DNA of 9,406 nt from Gemmatimonadota bacterium (lineage in GTDB: Bacteria; Gemmatimonadota; Gemmatimonadetes; JACCXV01; JAHWKZ01): positions 1-9,406 of the forward strand of contig DAOWHI010000036.1 of NCBI GenBank assembly GCA_030641505.1, in the 5' to 3' direction. The notes beneath the pieces were generated by a model. It did no database searches, was not told the origin of the DNA, and was given only the letters and a program-made list of their open reading frames with translations. Positions 1 to 7,004 of the stretch are shown one piece after another. Every line of letters starts with the position of its first letter. Position 1 is the first letter of the stretch. The translations under genes were made by a program, and so were the position numbers.

Positions 1-299
1 AAGTAGATCTTGGGCTGAAGGCGAAGCGGGCGTCCGCCCAGCGGGGCGAGTGATAGCCCAACACCCACCGCCCACAGCGAAGGCCTCGCGTCGGCCCACC
101 ACAGCACAGTACCGAGCGCGACCTTGGGGTCGGGTCCATAGTCGACTCGCAACCCAGCCGCGGACACCCAACCCTGGTCGAGCTCGTCGGCCAACGCGTC
201 GTCGACGTGCAGCGCGGCCACGGTCGCGGCCAGCGTCCATCCCCGCTCCTGCTGGGCGCCCACCACGGGGACACCCGCGACCACGAGCAGCGCCACCAC
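1..299 (-). CDS. Exported, probably outer-membrane protein of unknown function (partial, C-terminus missing)
   Basis: This open frame runs without a stop to the left edge, so only the first 99 codons are present. It opens with a hydrophobic signal-peptide-like segment (VVALLVVAGVPVVGA, then QQER), with likely cleavage after GA. The mature part alternates hydrophobic and polar residues (for example RGWTLAATVAALHVDD and WADARPSLWAVGVGLSLAP), as beta strands of a membrane barrel or secreted beta protein do. I do not recognise a family. The start is uncertain. GTG at 299 is the first standard start, but it lacks the basic n-region that an ATT at 311 or a CTG at 329 would give (SPGPRIAV). The CTG would overlap the preceding gene's stop. 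The gene is last in the guaB-transporter unit as far as the window shows. Being exported is likely; being an outer-membrane protein is an inference. Confidence 0.6.
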   Translation of the reverse strand, partial: MVALLVVAGVPVVGAQQERGWTLAATVAALHVDDALADELDQGWVSAAGLRVDYGPDPKVALGTVLWWADARPSLWAVGVGLSLAPLGGRPLRLQPKIY

Positions 300-325
300 G
301 ATGACCGCAATTCGCGGTCCCGGAC

Positions 326-457
326 TCAGCGGTCGGGTGCTCCCGACTGTTTGCGTTTGCGTCGCTCTTTGCCCAGCGCCAGCACCACCAGGGTCGCGAA
401 GCCGCCCCAGACAAAACCGCAGATCACCGCAAACGTGATCCAAGCCGCGCCGGTCAC
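326..457 (-). CDS. MetS-like small subunit of an NSS-family transporter (43 aa)
   Basis: This tiny gene of 43 codons begins with a GTG that shares four bases (GTGA) with the stop of the transporter gene, an arrangement typical of translational coupling. The product has one transmembrane span (about residues 5-29, AWITFAVICGFVWGGFATL and on) followed by a strongly basic tail (KERRKRK). That is the layout of the small subunits of bacterial NSS importers, exemplified by MetS of the MetPS methionine/alanine importer of Corynebacterium. These too are short, have one span with a W-G-G type motif and a cytoplasmic basic tail, and are encoded directly after the large subunit. Here I see the span, the tail and the position; the family match is by pattern and not by search. 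The role would be to support activity of the transporter in the inner membrane. It is easily missed by gene callers because of its size and GTG start. Confidence 0.8.
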   Translation of the reverse strand: MTGAAWITFAVICGFVWGGFATLVVLALGKERRKRKQSGAPDR

Positions 458-1902
458 GCCGCTTCCTCGGCAACGCCAGGCGCCAGACGCCGGTTAAAGA
501 TCAGCAGCAGCGCGAGCACAATCCCCCACTGCAAGACAAATGTGCCCAAGCTCCAGGACGCGAACGGATCGAGACTGGCGCGCAACCCTTCGCTCGAGAG
601 GGTTTGGCTCAGCCACCAGACCAGCAGCACCACCGCTTCGACGACGACCAGCACCATGGCCACGTTCCACCATCGGCCGATCGTAAAGTCGCTGCCCTCG
701 CTGTTGACGTACCGAACTCGGAAACGGTCCACACCGTACTTGAGAACCCCGATCCCGAAGAAGAGGCCCGACAACATGAGCCCCACGCCCCACACGTTGT
801 CTTGATTGTCGAAGAACCCCATACGGAGCGCGCTGGGGACTCCCATGACGAGCGCCGCGGTACCGACGATAGCCAGCGCGCGACGGCGCTCCGTGCCGCG
901 GTCGACGAGCGCGCGCGTGGCCAGCTCGATCATCGAGATCAGGCTCGTCAGCGCTGCAAGCAGCAAGGCCAGGAAGAAGAGCGCCATGAACATCCGGCCA
1001 GCCGGTATGGCAGCAAACAGTTGTGGCACCCAGATGAACGTCAGCCCGTTGTTGCCGGCGCCAACGATCTCGCTAGCGGCGTCGGGGCGGATCGAGAAGA
1101 TCGTGCACAGCACCATGATGCCGGCCAACAGCGAGATCGAGTTGTTACCGAACCCGATGATGAACGCGTTGATCGTCGTATCCTCGCGCAGCCGCATGTA
1201 CGTCGCGTACGTCAGCGCGAGCCCCCACCCGGCACCCGTATCCCACGCGTTCTGGGTCAGCGCCTCCAACCAGATGCGGCTGTTCCCGAGCGCCGACAAG
1301 TCGGGCGTGAACAGAAACGCGAGACCGCGTGTAGCGCCAGGCAGCGTGACCGCGCGAACGACGAGCACCAGCAAGAGTCCGATCAGCACCGGCATCAGTA
1401 TCCGTGTCGCGCTTTCGATTCCCTTGATGCCGCGCGACACAATGAACAGACCGAGGCCGAGCCCCAAAACGAGCGTCAGTACCGGCCACCCGGAGCCGGT
1501 GTACGCCTGCCAGAAAGCTTCGGGATCCGCGCCCGGGATGTCGCCGCTTACCGCCGCTACCAGGTACCGCATACACCAACCGGTCACAACCGTGTAGTAG
1601 AACATGATGAGCGTCGAGCACAGCGTGACCCAGGCGCCCATCCACGCCCAACCGCCGCCGCCCAGCTTGGCGAACGCGCCGATCGGGCCAAGCCGGGTGC
1701 CCTTCCCGAGCGCGAACTCGCACAGCAACAGCGGCACCGACCACGTGATCAGGAACACCGCCCACGGGATCAGGAACGCGCCACCGCCGTTGGTGGCCGC
1801 GATCCGCGGGAAGCGCCAGATGTTGCCGGTGCCGACCGCCATGCCAAGCATGGCCAGGAGCATGCCCCAGCGACTGCTAAAGCGAGCGGTGCCGGCGCTC
1901 AC
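454..1902 (-). CDS. Sodium-dependent amino-acid transporter, NSS (SLC6) family, LeuT fold
   Basis: This 482-aa inner-membrane protein has about twelve hydrophobic segments and the LeuT-fold signatures. TM1 carries AVGTGNIWRFP (residues 22-32), so A22 and N27 fall at the same numbers as the LeuT sodium ligands. NGGGAF follows at 38-43. TM6 has the unwound-helix region (about 218-236, QNAWDTGAGWG), TM7 has N253, and TM8 has LTSLIS with T319 and S320 at the Na2 site. It would import an amino acid with Na+; the substrate cannot be read from sequence. The presence of a MetS-type partner suggests methionine or alanine, but weakly. Where LeuT has Glu290 this protein has Ser257, as in chloride-dependent members. 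The GTG start at 1902 puts the usual short N-terminus before TM1. The gene begins 15 bp after the guaB stop and has no convincing promoter of its own. Confidence 0.92.
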   Translation of the reverse strand: MSAGTARFSSRWGMLLAMLGMAVGTGNIWRFPRIAATNGGGAFLIPWAVFLITWSVPLLLCEFALGKGTRLGPIGAFAKLGGGGWAWMGAWVTLCSTLIMFYYTVVTGWCMRYLVAAVSGDIPGADPEAFWQAYTGSGWPVLTLVLGLGLGLFIVSRGIKGIESATRILMPVLIGLLLVLVVRAVTLPGATRGLAFLFTPDLSALGNSRIWLEALTQNAWDTGAGWGLALTYATYMRLREDTTINAFIIGFGNNSISLLAGIMVLCTIFSIRPDAASEIVGAGNNGLTFIWVPQLFAAIPAGRMFMALFFLALLLAALTSLISMIELATRALVDRGTERRRALAIVGTAALVMGVPSALRMGFFDNQDNVWGVGLMLSGLFFGIGVLKYGVDRFRVRYVNSEGSDFTIGRWWNVAMVLVVVEAVVLLVWWLSQTLSSEGLRASLDPFASWSLGTFVLQWGIVLALLLIFNRRLAPGVAEEAA

Positions 1903-1917
1903 GCCAGAGCGTCCCGT

Positions 1918-3378
1918 CTAGCGTGAGTAATTAGGCGCCTCTTTGGTGATGGTGATGTCGTGCGGATGACCCTCGATCTGGCCGGCGAGCGTGACCTGTA
2001 TGAACTCGGTGTTCTCCCTCAGGCCGGCCAGATCGCCCACACCGCAGTACCCCATTCCCTGCCGTAGACCCCCGACCATCTGGAAAATCGTCTCGCTGAT
2101 CGGCCCGCGGTACGGGATACGGCCTTCGATCCCCTCGGGCACGTACTTCGTCTCGTCAACCTGTTGCTCTTGGAAGTACCGGTCGCCCGATCCCTCCGCC
2201 ATCGCAGCGACCGAGCCCATGCCGCGGTACGACTTGAACGTGCGACCCTCAAACAAGATCGTCTCGCCCGGGCTCTCCTCGGTACCGGCAAACAGCGAAC
2301 CCATCATGACGCTCGACGCACCCGCGGCGAGCGCTTTCACGATGTCTCCCGTGTAACGCACTCCGCCGTCGGCGATCAACGGCACGTCCGCCGCCGCACA
2401 CGCTTCGACGCAGTCGAGCACGGCCGTCAGCTGCGGAACGCCGATCCCGGCGATCAGCCGCGTGGTGCAGATTGAACCGGGTCCGATCCCGACTTTGACC
2501 GCGTCGACGCCACGCTCGATCAAGTCCCGCGCACCGCTCGTGGTGGCAACGTTGCCGGCCGCCAGCTGGACGTCGGGGAATCGCTCGCGCACCCCGGATA
2601 CGGTCTCGAGCACTCCGGCTGAGTGGCCGTGCGCGGTGTCGATCATGAGCACGTCGACGCCGGCTTCGACCAACGCGGTCGCCCGGTCCATCGTTTCGCC
2701 GCTCGTTCCGATCGCCGCCGCCACTCTCAATCGGCCGCGGTCGTCTTTCGACGCGTTGGGAAACTGGCGCCGCTTCAAGATGTCGCGCACGGTGATCAGA
2801 CCCTCGAGCCGACCCTCGTCATCGACGATCGGGAGCTTCTCGATCTTGTGTTCGCCCATGATGCGTTCCGCTTGCTCGAGCGTCGTCCCCACCGGGGCGG
2901 TCACCAACCGATCGTCGCCGGTCATGACGTCACGTGCGAGGCGCCGGGAATCCTGCTCGAACCGCAGATCACGGTTGGTGACGATCCCCAACAGCCGACC
3001 GTCCTGGCGGACGATCGGCACGCCTGAGATCCCGAATTGATCCATCAACTGTCGGGCTTCGGCGATCGGGCGCTCGGGCTCCAGTGTGACGGGATTCTGG
3101 ATGAGGCCGCTCTCTGACCGCTTAACGCGATCGATCTTGGCCGCCTGGGTATCAATCGAGAGGTTCTTGTGGAGCACGCCGATCCCACCCTCACGGGCTA
3201 TCGCCACCGCCATCCTGGCGCCCGTGACCGTGTCCATCGCCGCTGACACGAGCGGGGTATTGAGCTCGATGCCGCGCGTGAAGCGCGTGGTGATGTCTAC
3301 GTCCCGGGGGTGCACGGCAGAGTGCCCCGGAACCAGTAGGACGTCGTCGAAGGTGAGCCCCTGGCGAATCGGCTTCAT
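1918..3378 (-). CDS. guaB: Inosine-5'-monophosphate dehydrogenase
   Basis: GuaB oxidises IMP to XMP with NAD+, the committed step of guanine nucleotide synthesis in the cytosol. The 486-aa length is standard. The N-terminus LTFDDVLLVP is the family hallmark. Two CBS domains lie at about 94-205. The catalytic loop GIGPGSICTTR places the nucleophile at Cys304. The mobile flap with DRYFQ (R400, Y401) and VPEGIEGRIPYRG is intact, and GMGYCG near 441-446 is present. Nothing essential appears to be missing. The ATG at 3378 gives the canonical start, although the ribosome-binding site is weak. It is first in the minus-strand unit, followed 15 bp later by the transporter. A promoter at 3418-3446 places the transcript start about 33 nt before the ATG. 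Confidence 0.98.
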   Translation of the reverse strand: MKPIRQGLTFDDVLLVPGHSAVHPRDVDITTRFTRGIELNTPLVSAAMDTVTGARMAVAIAREGGIGVLHKNLSIDTQAAKIDRVKRSESGLIQNPVTLEPERPIAEARQLMDQFGISGVPIVRQDGRLLGIVTNRDLRFEQDSRRLARDVMTGDDRLVTAPVGTTLEQAERIMGEHKIEKLPIVDDEGRLEGLITVRDILKRRQFPNASKDDRGRLRVAAAIGTSGETMDRATALVEAGVDVLMIDTAHGHSAGVLETVSGVRERFPDVQLAAGNVATTSGARDLIERGVDAVKVGIGPGSICTTRLIAGIGVPQLTAVLDCVEACAAADVPLIADGGVRYTGDIVKALAAGASSVMMGSLFAGTEESPGETILFEGRTFKSYRGMGSVAAMAEGSGDRYFQEQQVDETKYVPEGIEGRIPYRGPISETIFQMVGGLRQGMGYCGVGDLAGLRENTEFIQVTLAGQIEGHPHDITITKEAPNYSR

Positions 3379-3417
3379 GCAGACCGAGAAATGTGAGGAG
3401 CGAGCAAGGAAACGTGG

Positions 3418-3446
3418 AGTCTAAGAACGTCCCGGGTGACTGTCAA
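3418..3446 (-). promoter_or_regulatory. Sigma-70-type promoter of guaB
   Basis: On the minus strand there is a perfect -35 TTGACA (3446-3441), a 17-bp spacer and a -10 TAGACT (3423-3418), which matches TATAAT at four of six positions. It lies in the 124-bp divergent gap between guaB and the eRF1-like gene and predicts a 5' leader of about 30 nt. Just upstream the minus strand reads CGCCC-CAATC-GGGCG followed by G and five T; that hairpin runs directly into the -35 box. Confidence 0.65.
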
Positions 3447-3502
3447 AAACCGCCCGATTGGGGCGCGTTGCTCGCTCGACGGCGGGCTCCTAATTTCTTG
3501 CC

Positions 3503-4642
3503 TTGGCGTTGACTCTCGACGACACGATCACCCGCCTGGCCCACCTGCCACCGTCATCAAGCCCGGTGATCTCGTGCTTCGTCAACACGCGACCTGATGG
3601 CCGGGGCCGATCGACACATCCGGTTTTCCTCAAGAAAGCGTTCGCCAACCGGCTACGCACGTTTCCCGAGCGCTCGGCCGCCCACCGACACTTGGTCGCC
3701 GATCGGGATCGCATCATCGAATACTTCGAAGACGAACTCGAACCGAGCACCCACTCGGTCGCGATCTACGCTAACGACGCGGATGGCCTCTTCGAAGCAC
3801 TGACCTTCCGCACCACGTTCGATGAGAACCGGCTCGTTGTGGGACCGGTGCCGCACCTCTATCCGCTTATCAAATTGGCCGACCAGGCGCCGCGCTACGC
3901 AGTCTGTGTTGCCGACGTTCACCAAGCCCGAATCGTCGTCGTGGGATTGGGAGAGGTGCTCACCGAAAGCGATTTCGAACCGCCGCAACCGATCGACCGC
4001 ACGCGGGTCGCGGGGTGGGCCGAGATGCGGTACCAAGCTCGCATCGAGGACCACCTGCAGAAGTACGCGCGCGAGATCGCCGATCGACTGGCCGCGATCG
4101 TCGATCGCGGCGAAGTCGACTACGTGATCTTGGGTGGCGATGGACTGATGCTCGGCGGGCTTCGTAAATACCTGTCGCGGAGCGTGAAGGAGAAGGTGAT
4201 CGACGAAGAGCATATCCCGATCGACGAATCGGCGAGCGATATCCTCAAGCGGACGATCGCGGTCGTGCGCGAGACCGAAGCCGCCGACAGCAAGAACCTG
4301 GCCGACACCGTGGTAGACCGCTTCCGGGCCGGCGGGCTGGCGGTGGCTGGCCTCGAGGAGACCGTCCGGGCGCTCAACCGGGAGCAGGTCGATCGGCTGC
4401 TGATGGCGGAGAGATTCGATGATCAATTAGGTTGGCGGTGCGCCGAGTGTCGCGTGCTGGGTCACGCACCGACGCCAGCGGCGTGTCCGTTCTGCGAGGC
4501 GCCGTTGCCCGAAGAGATCGACCTACGGGAAGCGATGGTGCGCCGAGCCGAGCGCACTGGCCGGCGGGTCGAGATCGTCGAGTCGCACACCGAATTCGAA
4601 GCGCTGGATGGCGTCGGCGCGCTGTTGCGGTACAAGACCTAG
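3503..4642 (+). CDS. Bacterial eRF1/Vms1-like (baeRF-type) protein with zinc ribbon
   Basis: This 379-aa cytosolic protein resembles the bacterial branch of the archaeo-eukaryotic release factor superfamily, which includes Vms1/ANKZF1 peptidyl-tRNA hydrolases. The N-terminal part (about 1-125) is a mixed alpha/beta domain. Next is an RNase-H-like domain with YAVCVADVHQARIVVVGLG (132-150), the loop VAGWAEMRYQ (169-178) and a long helix QKYAREIADRLAAI. An L7Ae-like third domain has YVILGGDG at 207-214. Near the C-terminus a zinc ribbon is visible (C313, C316, C328, C331). By analogy such proteins act on ribosome-bound peptidyl-tRNA, but activity of this one is an inference; the glutamine usually found in the catalytic loop is not obvious. 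An in-frame TAA at 3491 limits the start to TTG 3503 or TTG 3509, with no clear ribosome-binding site. It precedes the radical SAM gene by 29 nt on the same strand. Confidence 0.75.
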   Translation: MALTLDDTITRLAHLPPSSSPVISCFVNTRPDGRGRSTHPVFLKKAFANRLRTFPERSAAHRHLVADRDRIIEYFEDELEPSTHSVAIYANDADGLFEALTFRTTFDENRLVVGPVPHLYPLIKLADQAPRYAVCVADVHQARIVVVGLGEVLTESDFEPPQPIDRTRVAGWAEMRYQARIEDHLQKYAREIADRLAAIVDRGEVDYVILGGDGLMLGGLRKYLSRSVKEKVIDEEHIPIDESASDILKRTIAVVRETEAADSKNLADTVVDRFRAGGLAVAGLEETVRALNREQVDRLLMAERFDDQLGWRCAECRVLGHAPTPAACPFCEAPLPEEIDLREAMVRRAERTGRRVEIVESHTEFEALDGVGALLRYKT

Positions 4643-4653
4643 TTCCTCCCAAG

Positions 4654-4660
4654 AAAGGGA
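4654..4660 (+). promoter_or_regulatory. Ribosome-binding site deciding the radical SAM start
   Basis: AAAGGGA lies 11 nt before ATG 4672, in the 29-nt gap after the eRF1-like stop. It supports this ATG over in-frame starts that lie inside the preceding gene, although the spacing is long. Confidence 0.45.
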
Positions 4661-4671
4661 ACAGATCTCCT

Positions 4672-6237
4672 ATGCGCGTGCATCTCGTGAATCCCAGCGA
4701 ACTGTCTTTCGGCGTCGGAGTCATCACCCCCCGTTGGCTGTATGTGTTGGCCGGCGCCACGCCGACCGAATACGGGGACCCCAATCTCATTGACGAGACT
4801 TTGGAGCCCGTGGACCTGAACGACTTTCAGGCGGGGGACGTGGTCGGCATAGGCATTCACACCTCCAACGCCATGCGCGGCTACGAAGTAGGCAAAGCGG
4901 CTCGCGAGAGAGGGGCCTTCGTGGTCTTCGGGGGCATCCACGCCAGGCTTTACCCGGAAGAGGCCCTTGAACGGGGCGGAGCTCATTCGGTCGTGCGCGG
5001 CGACGGCGACGTCGTCTGGGGCCAGGCGATCTCCGACTGCCTTGAGGGGACACAAAAGGAAACCTACGAAGCCGGCATGATTGAGGCCGATCAGTTCGCG
5101 AAGGGGCGCTGGGATCTGATACCGGAGGGCAGTTACATGTGGGCGTCGGTGCAGACGGTGCGCGGGTGCCCCAAACACTGCTCCTTCTGTTCGGTCTGGA
5201 GGACGGATGGACAGCGTCCGCGGCAACGCCAGTCGGACCATGTCATGGAAGAGATCGTGGATTTGCGGCGGAGGGGATTCCGCTTTATCGCCCTGGCCGA
5301 CGACAATTTTTACCCGGTTCCGTTGCGCGACCTGGAACTAGCCGAGCGACGGACCGACAAGAGCCGTTACAACGAACTTCGAATGTTGCGTGAGGAGCGC
5401 TTCGATCTGATGCGCCGCATGGCCCTGCTGCCCAAGGACATGATTTTTTTCACGCAGATCACGATGGAGGCGGCCGAAGATCCGGAGTTTCTGGACGCGA
5501 TGCGGGAAGCCCGCATCCGAGGCGCCTTGGTGGGGATTGAATCGGTGACTCCCGAGGGGTTAAAGACAGTCTACAAAGGCTTCAACTTGGTGGGTCAGGA
5601 ACTGATCGAGCGGCTGCAGACGTTTCGCGAGCATGGCGTGTACATTTTGGGCTCCTTCATTTTTGGCCTTTCCTCCGATCGCGCCGAAACCTTCGACGCC
5701 ACCCTGGATTTGGCGGACAAAGCCGATCTGGCCTTTGCTCAATTCGTGTCGCTTTCGGTTTTCCCGGGCACGATCGACTTCAAGAATTGGGAAGAGGATT
5801 GCCCCGATGCCAATATCGAGATCGACGGAGTGCCGTTGAAGCGGTACTGGCTGATTCCTTCCATGAAACGGCCCAAGCTGTACACGCCGCATCCGACCAT
5901 GACGGTGGAAGAGATACGGCAGGGCAGCCAAGGGGTCTGGGATTCTTTTTACAGCCTGCGTTTGGTTTGGAAGCGTTCTCGGATCTGTCCCACGGTGCGC
6001 TCGCGGTTGGCTTTCCTCTTCCTTTCCAAACTCTACCGCCAGATGTACGCCAACACTGGCATCGCCACCGACAGCGCCAGGGTCACCCGCTCCACGCAAT
6101 GGGCTCGTCTGTTGGCGAAACCTTGCCGCCGGCTTTTCCAGTCCGGCCCCATGCCTGACCTTCAAGTTCCGGAGCCGCCCGACCTTCCAGTCCCGGAGCT
6201 GCCGTTGCCGGCTTTGCAAGAGAGACTGGAAGCCTAG
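4672..6237 (+). CDS. B12-binding-domain radical SAM enzyme (class B type), substrate unknown
   Basis: This 521-aa protein has an N-terminal Rossmann-like cobalamin-binding domain (about 1-135; FGGIHARLYPEEALERGGA and VVRGDGD are typical) followed by a radical SAM core. The 4Fe-4S cluster motif is CPKHCSFC with C166, C170 and C173. ADDNFY (209-214) and VGIESVTPEGL (287-297) fit later strands of the partial TIM barrel. Relatives include methylases and the BchE/HpnJ-like group; I cannot name the substrate. The tail (495-511) is proline-rich, with an eight-residue unit repeated (PDLQVPEP, PDLPVPEL). The start is ATG 4672, since it begins MRVHLVNPSE, the usual first beta strand, and AAAGGGA lies 11 nt before it. 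The frame is open further upstream, but that part overlaps the previous gene. It probably shares a transcript with the eRF1-like gene. Codon choice looks somewhat richer in GGG, ATT and TTT than its neighbours, a possible but weak sign of transfer. Confidence 0.85.
   Translation: MRVHLVNPSELSFGVGVITPRWLYVLAGATPTEYGDPNLIDETLEPVDLNDFQAGDVVGIGIHTSNAMRGYEVGKAARERGAFVVFGGIHARLYPEEALERGGAHSVVRGDGDVVWGQAISDCLEGTQKETYEAGMIEADQFAKGRWDLIPEGSYMWASVQTVRGCPKHCSFCSVWRTDGQRPRQRQSDHVMEEIVDLRRRGFRFIALADDNFYPVPLRDLELAERRTDKSRYNELRMLREERFDLMRRMALLPKDMIFFTQITMEAAEDPEFLDAMREARIRGALVGIESVTPEGLKTVYKGFNLVGQELIERLQTFREHGVYILGSFIFGLSSDRAETFDATLDLADKADLAFAQFVSLSVFPGTIDFKNWEEDCPDANIEIDGVPLKRYWLIPSMKRPKLYTPHPTMTVEEIRQGSQGVWDSFYSLRLVWKRSRICPTVRSRLAFLFLSKLYRQMYANTGIATDSARVTRSTQWARLLAKPCRRLFQSGPMPDLQVPEPPDLPVPELPLPALQERLEA
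6154..6201 (+). repeat. 24-bp tandem duplication inside the radical SAM 3' end
   Basis: Two adjacent 24-bp units (6154-6177 and 6178-6201) encode PDLQVPEP and PDLPVPEL. Over the clearest 23 bp they differ at three positions. A degraded third unit may lie just upstream (CTTTTCCAGTCCGG near 6133). The result is an in-frame proline-rich tail that is not part of the radical SAM fold. Confidence 0.7.
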
Positions 6238-6257
6238 CACGCTCTGCCAGTCCGACC

Positions 6258-6369
6258 GGGTACTTCCCCGCGCGGCCGGCGCTCCGCATCGCGGAGCCTC
6301 CTCGTGACCTTTAGTCCCTGCGGGGTCTCCGCTCGCTCCCGCGCAAAACGGCCGCTCGGAGAGGTACCC
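6258..6369 (+). repeat. MITE/REP-like element, copy 1 (112 bp)
   Basis: The element starts GGGTACTTCCCCG and ends GGAGAGGTACCC, giving terminal inverted repeats that match at 18 of the outer 21 positions. A second inner block of complementarity (GCGGAGCCTCC against the reverse of GGGGTCTCCGC) makes the whole element an imperfect long hairpin. Inside is a perfect small stem GCTCCGC-ATC-GCGGAGC at 6281-6297. No protein is encoded. It sits 20 bp after the radical SAM stop, between two convergent genes. A second copy lies inverted at 7005-7113. No clear target-site duplication is visible in the flanks. Confidence 0.85.
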
Positions 6370-6481
6370 AGCCGAACTCGCCTAACGGGCAACGATCACA
6401 CTGGTTTTCCTGCTGGCCTGTACTACCAAAATGAATTGATCTTCACCGGTGGCGGCACGTTCTTCTACGCGTCGAGCTCCA

Positions 6482-6901
6482 CTAGCGACCGAAGCTATAC
6501 GTCCCTGACATCGGACCACTGCACTCGTCGTCCACCTGGACTTCGCCCGACACCGATGTCCCACCCTCGGTGATGACACCCGACCCGCTCACCGTTCCGT
6601 CGCACCCCCCAAACATCTTGTAAGGGCCCGAGTAGGTGAACTCGTTCCCCACGATCGAGCCGCTCACCGACCCTTCGATCATTTCTGGGTCGGCCAAAAG
6701 GAATGTGCCCGTCACGCCACCCCCGGGCGTGGTGTTCAAATCGATGGTGCCGCTGAACGATTCACCGTCCACGACGTAGGTCGCATCGTAGGTGCCCGAA
6801 AGGTTGTACGCATAACCCGGGTCCCCCGGCTGGGGGTTCCCGGCACACGCACCGAACAGGACGGCCATGGCGATCGGGAACGCTCGTCGCGCGTGAAGCA
6901 T
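6482..6901 (-). CDS. Small secreted lipoprotein, beta-rich, unknown function
   Basis: This 139-aa product starts with a basic and hydrophobic leader (MLHARRAFPIAMAVLFGAC) and a lipobox-like LFGAC, so it would be lipidated at Cys19 and anchored in an outer or inner membrane. The phenylalanine at -3 is unusual, so the lipoprotein call is likely but not certain. The mature part is rich in Gly, Ser, Thr and short alternating stretches (SGTYDATYVVDGE, SGTIDLN, GSVSGSIVGNEFTYSG, SGSGVITEGG, SGEVQVDD), which suggests a small beta barrel or sandwich. C99 and C124 could form a disulphide. No family is recognised. ATG 6901 is well supported by AAGGAGGG just upstream. The gene lies alone between two inverted repeat elements, convergent with the radical SAM gene. 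Confidence 0.8.
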   Translation of the reverse strand: MLHARRAFPIAMAVLFGACAGNPQPGDPGYAYNLSGTYDATYVVDGESFSGTIDLNTTPGGGVTGTFLLADPEMIEGSVSGSIVGNEFTYSGPYKMFGGCDGTVSGSGVITEGGTSVSGEVQVDDECSGPMSGTYSFGR

Positions 6902-6905
6902 GCTT

Positions 6906-6913
6906 CCCTCCTT
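6906..6913 (-). promoter_or_regulatory. Strong ribosome-binding site of the lipoprotein gene
   Basis: The minus strand reads AAGGAGGG four nt before ATG 6901, the best Shine-Dalgarno match in the window. It fixes the start of the lipoprotein. Most neighbouring genes have weak sites, so this one suggests efficient translation or a different origin. Confidence 0.8.
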
Positions 6914-7004
6914 CGATGGATGATGGATCTTCTGCTCCTCGAGATCGTCCTACCATCCCTACGAGTCTCTGGAGTCTCGGTTTCCTGATCGCCGGCATCG
7001 CCCG

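Noticed and set aside
604..1926. Long plus-strand open frame opposite the transporter gene (440 codons)
   Set aside because: Its product is low-complexity Arg/His/Gln/Glu-rich, as GC-rich antisense frames are, while the minus strand encodes a clear transporter with all family motifs.
3653..4426. Minus-strand open frame of 257 codons opposite the eRF1-like gene
   Set aside because: It is antisense to a gene with recognisable domains and a zinc ribbon, and has no family features of its own.
4432..4671. Extended N-terminus for the radical SAM protein
   Set aside because: The extra 80 residues overlap the end of the eRF1-like gene in another frame and are Arg-rich. ATG 4672 has a ribosome-binding site and begins the family fold.
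6304..6573. Plus-strand frame of 89 codons between the radical SAM and lipoprotein genes
   Set aside because: It starts inside repeat copy 1 and overlaps the lipoprotein gene antisense; there is no ribosome-binding site.
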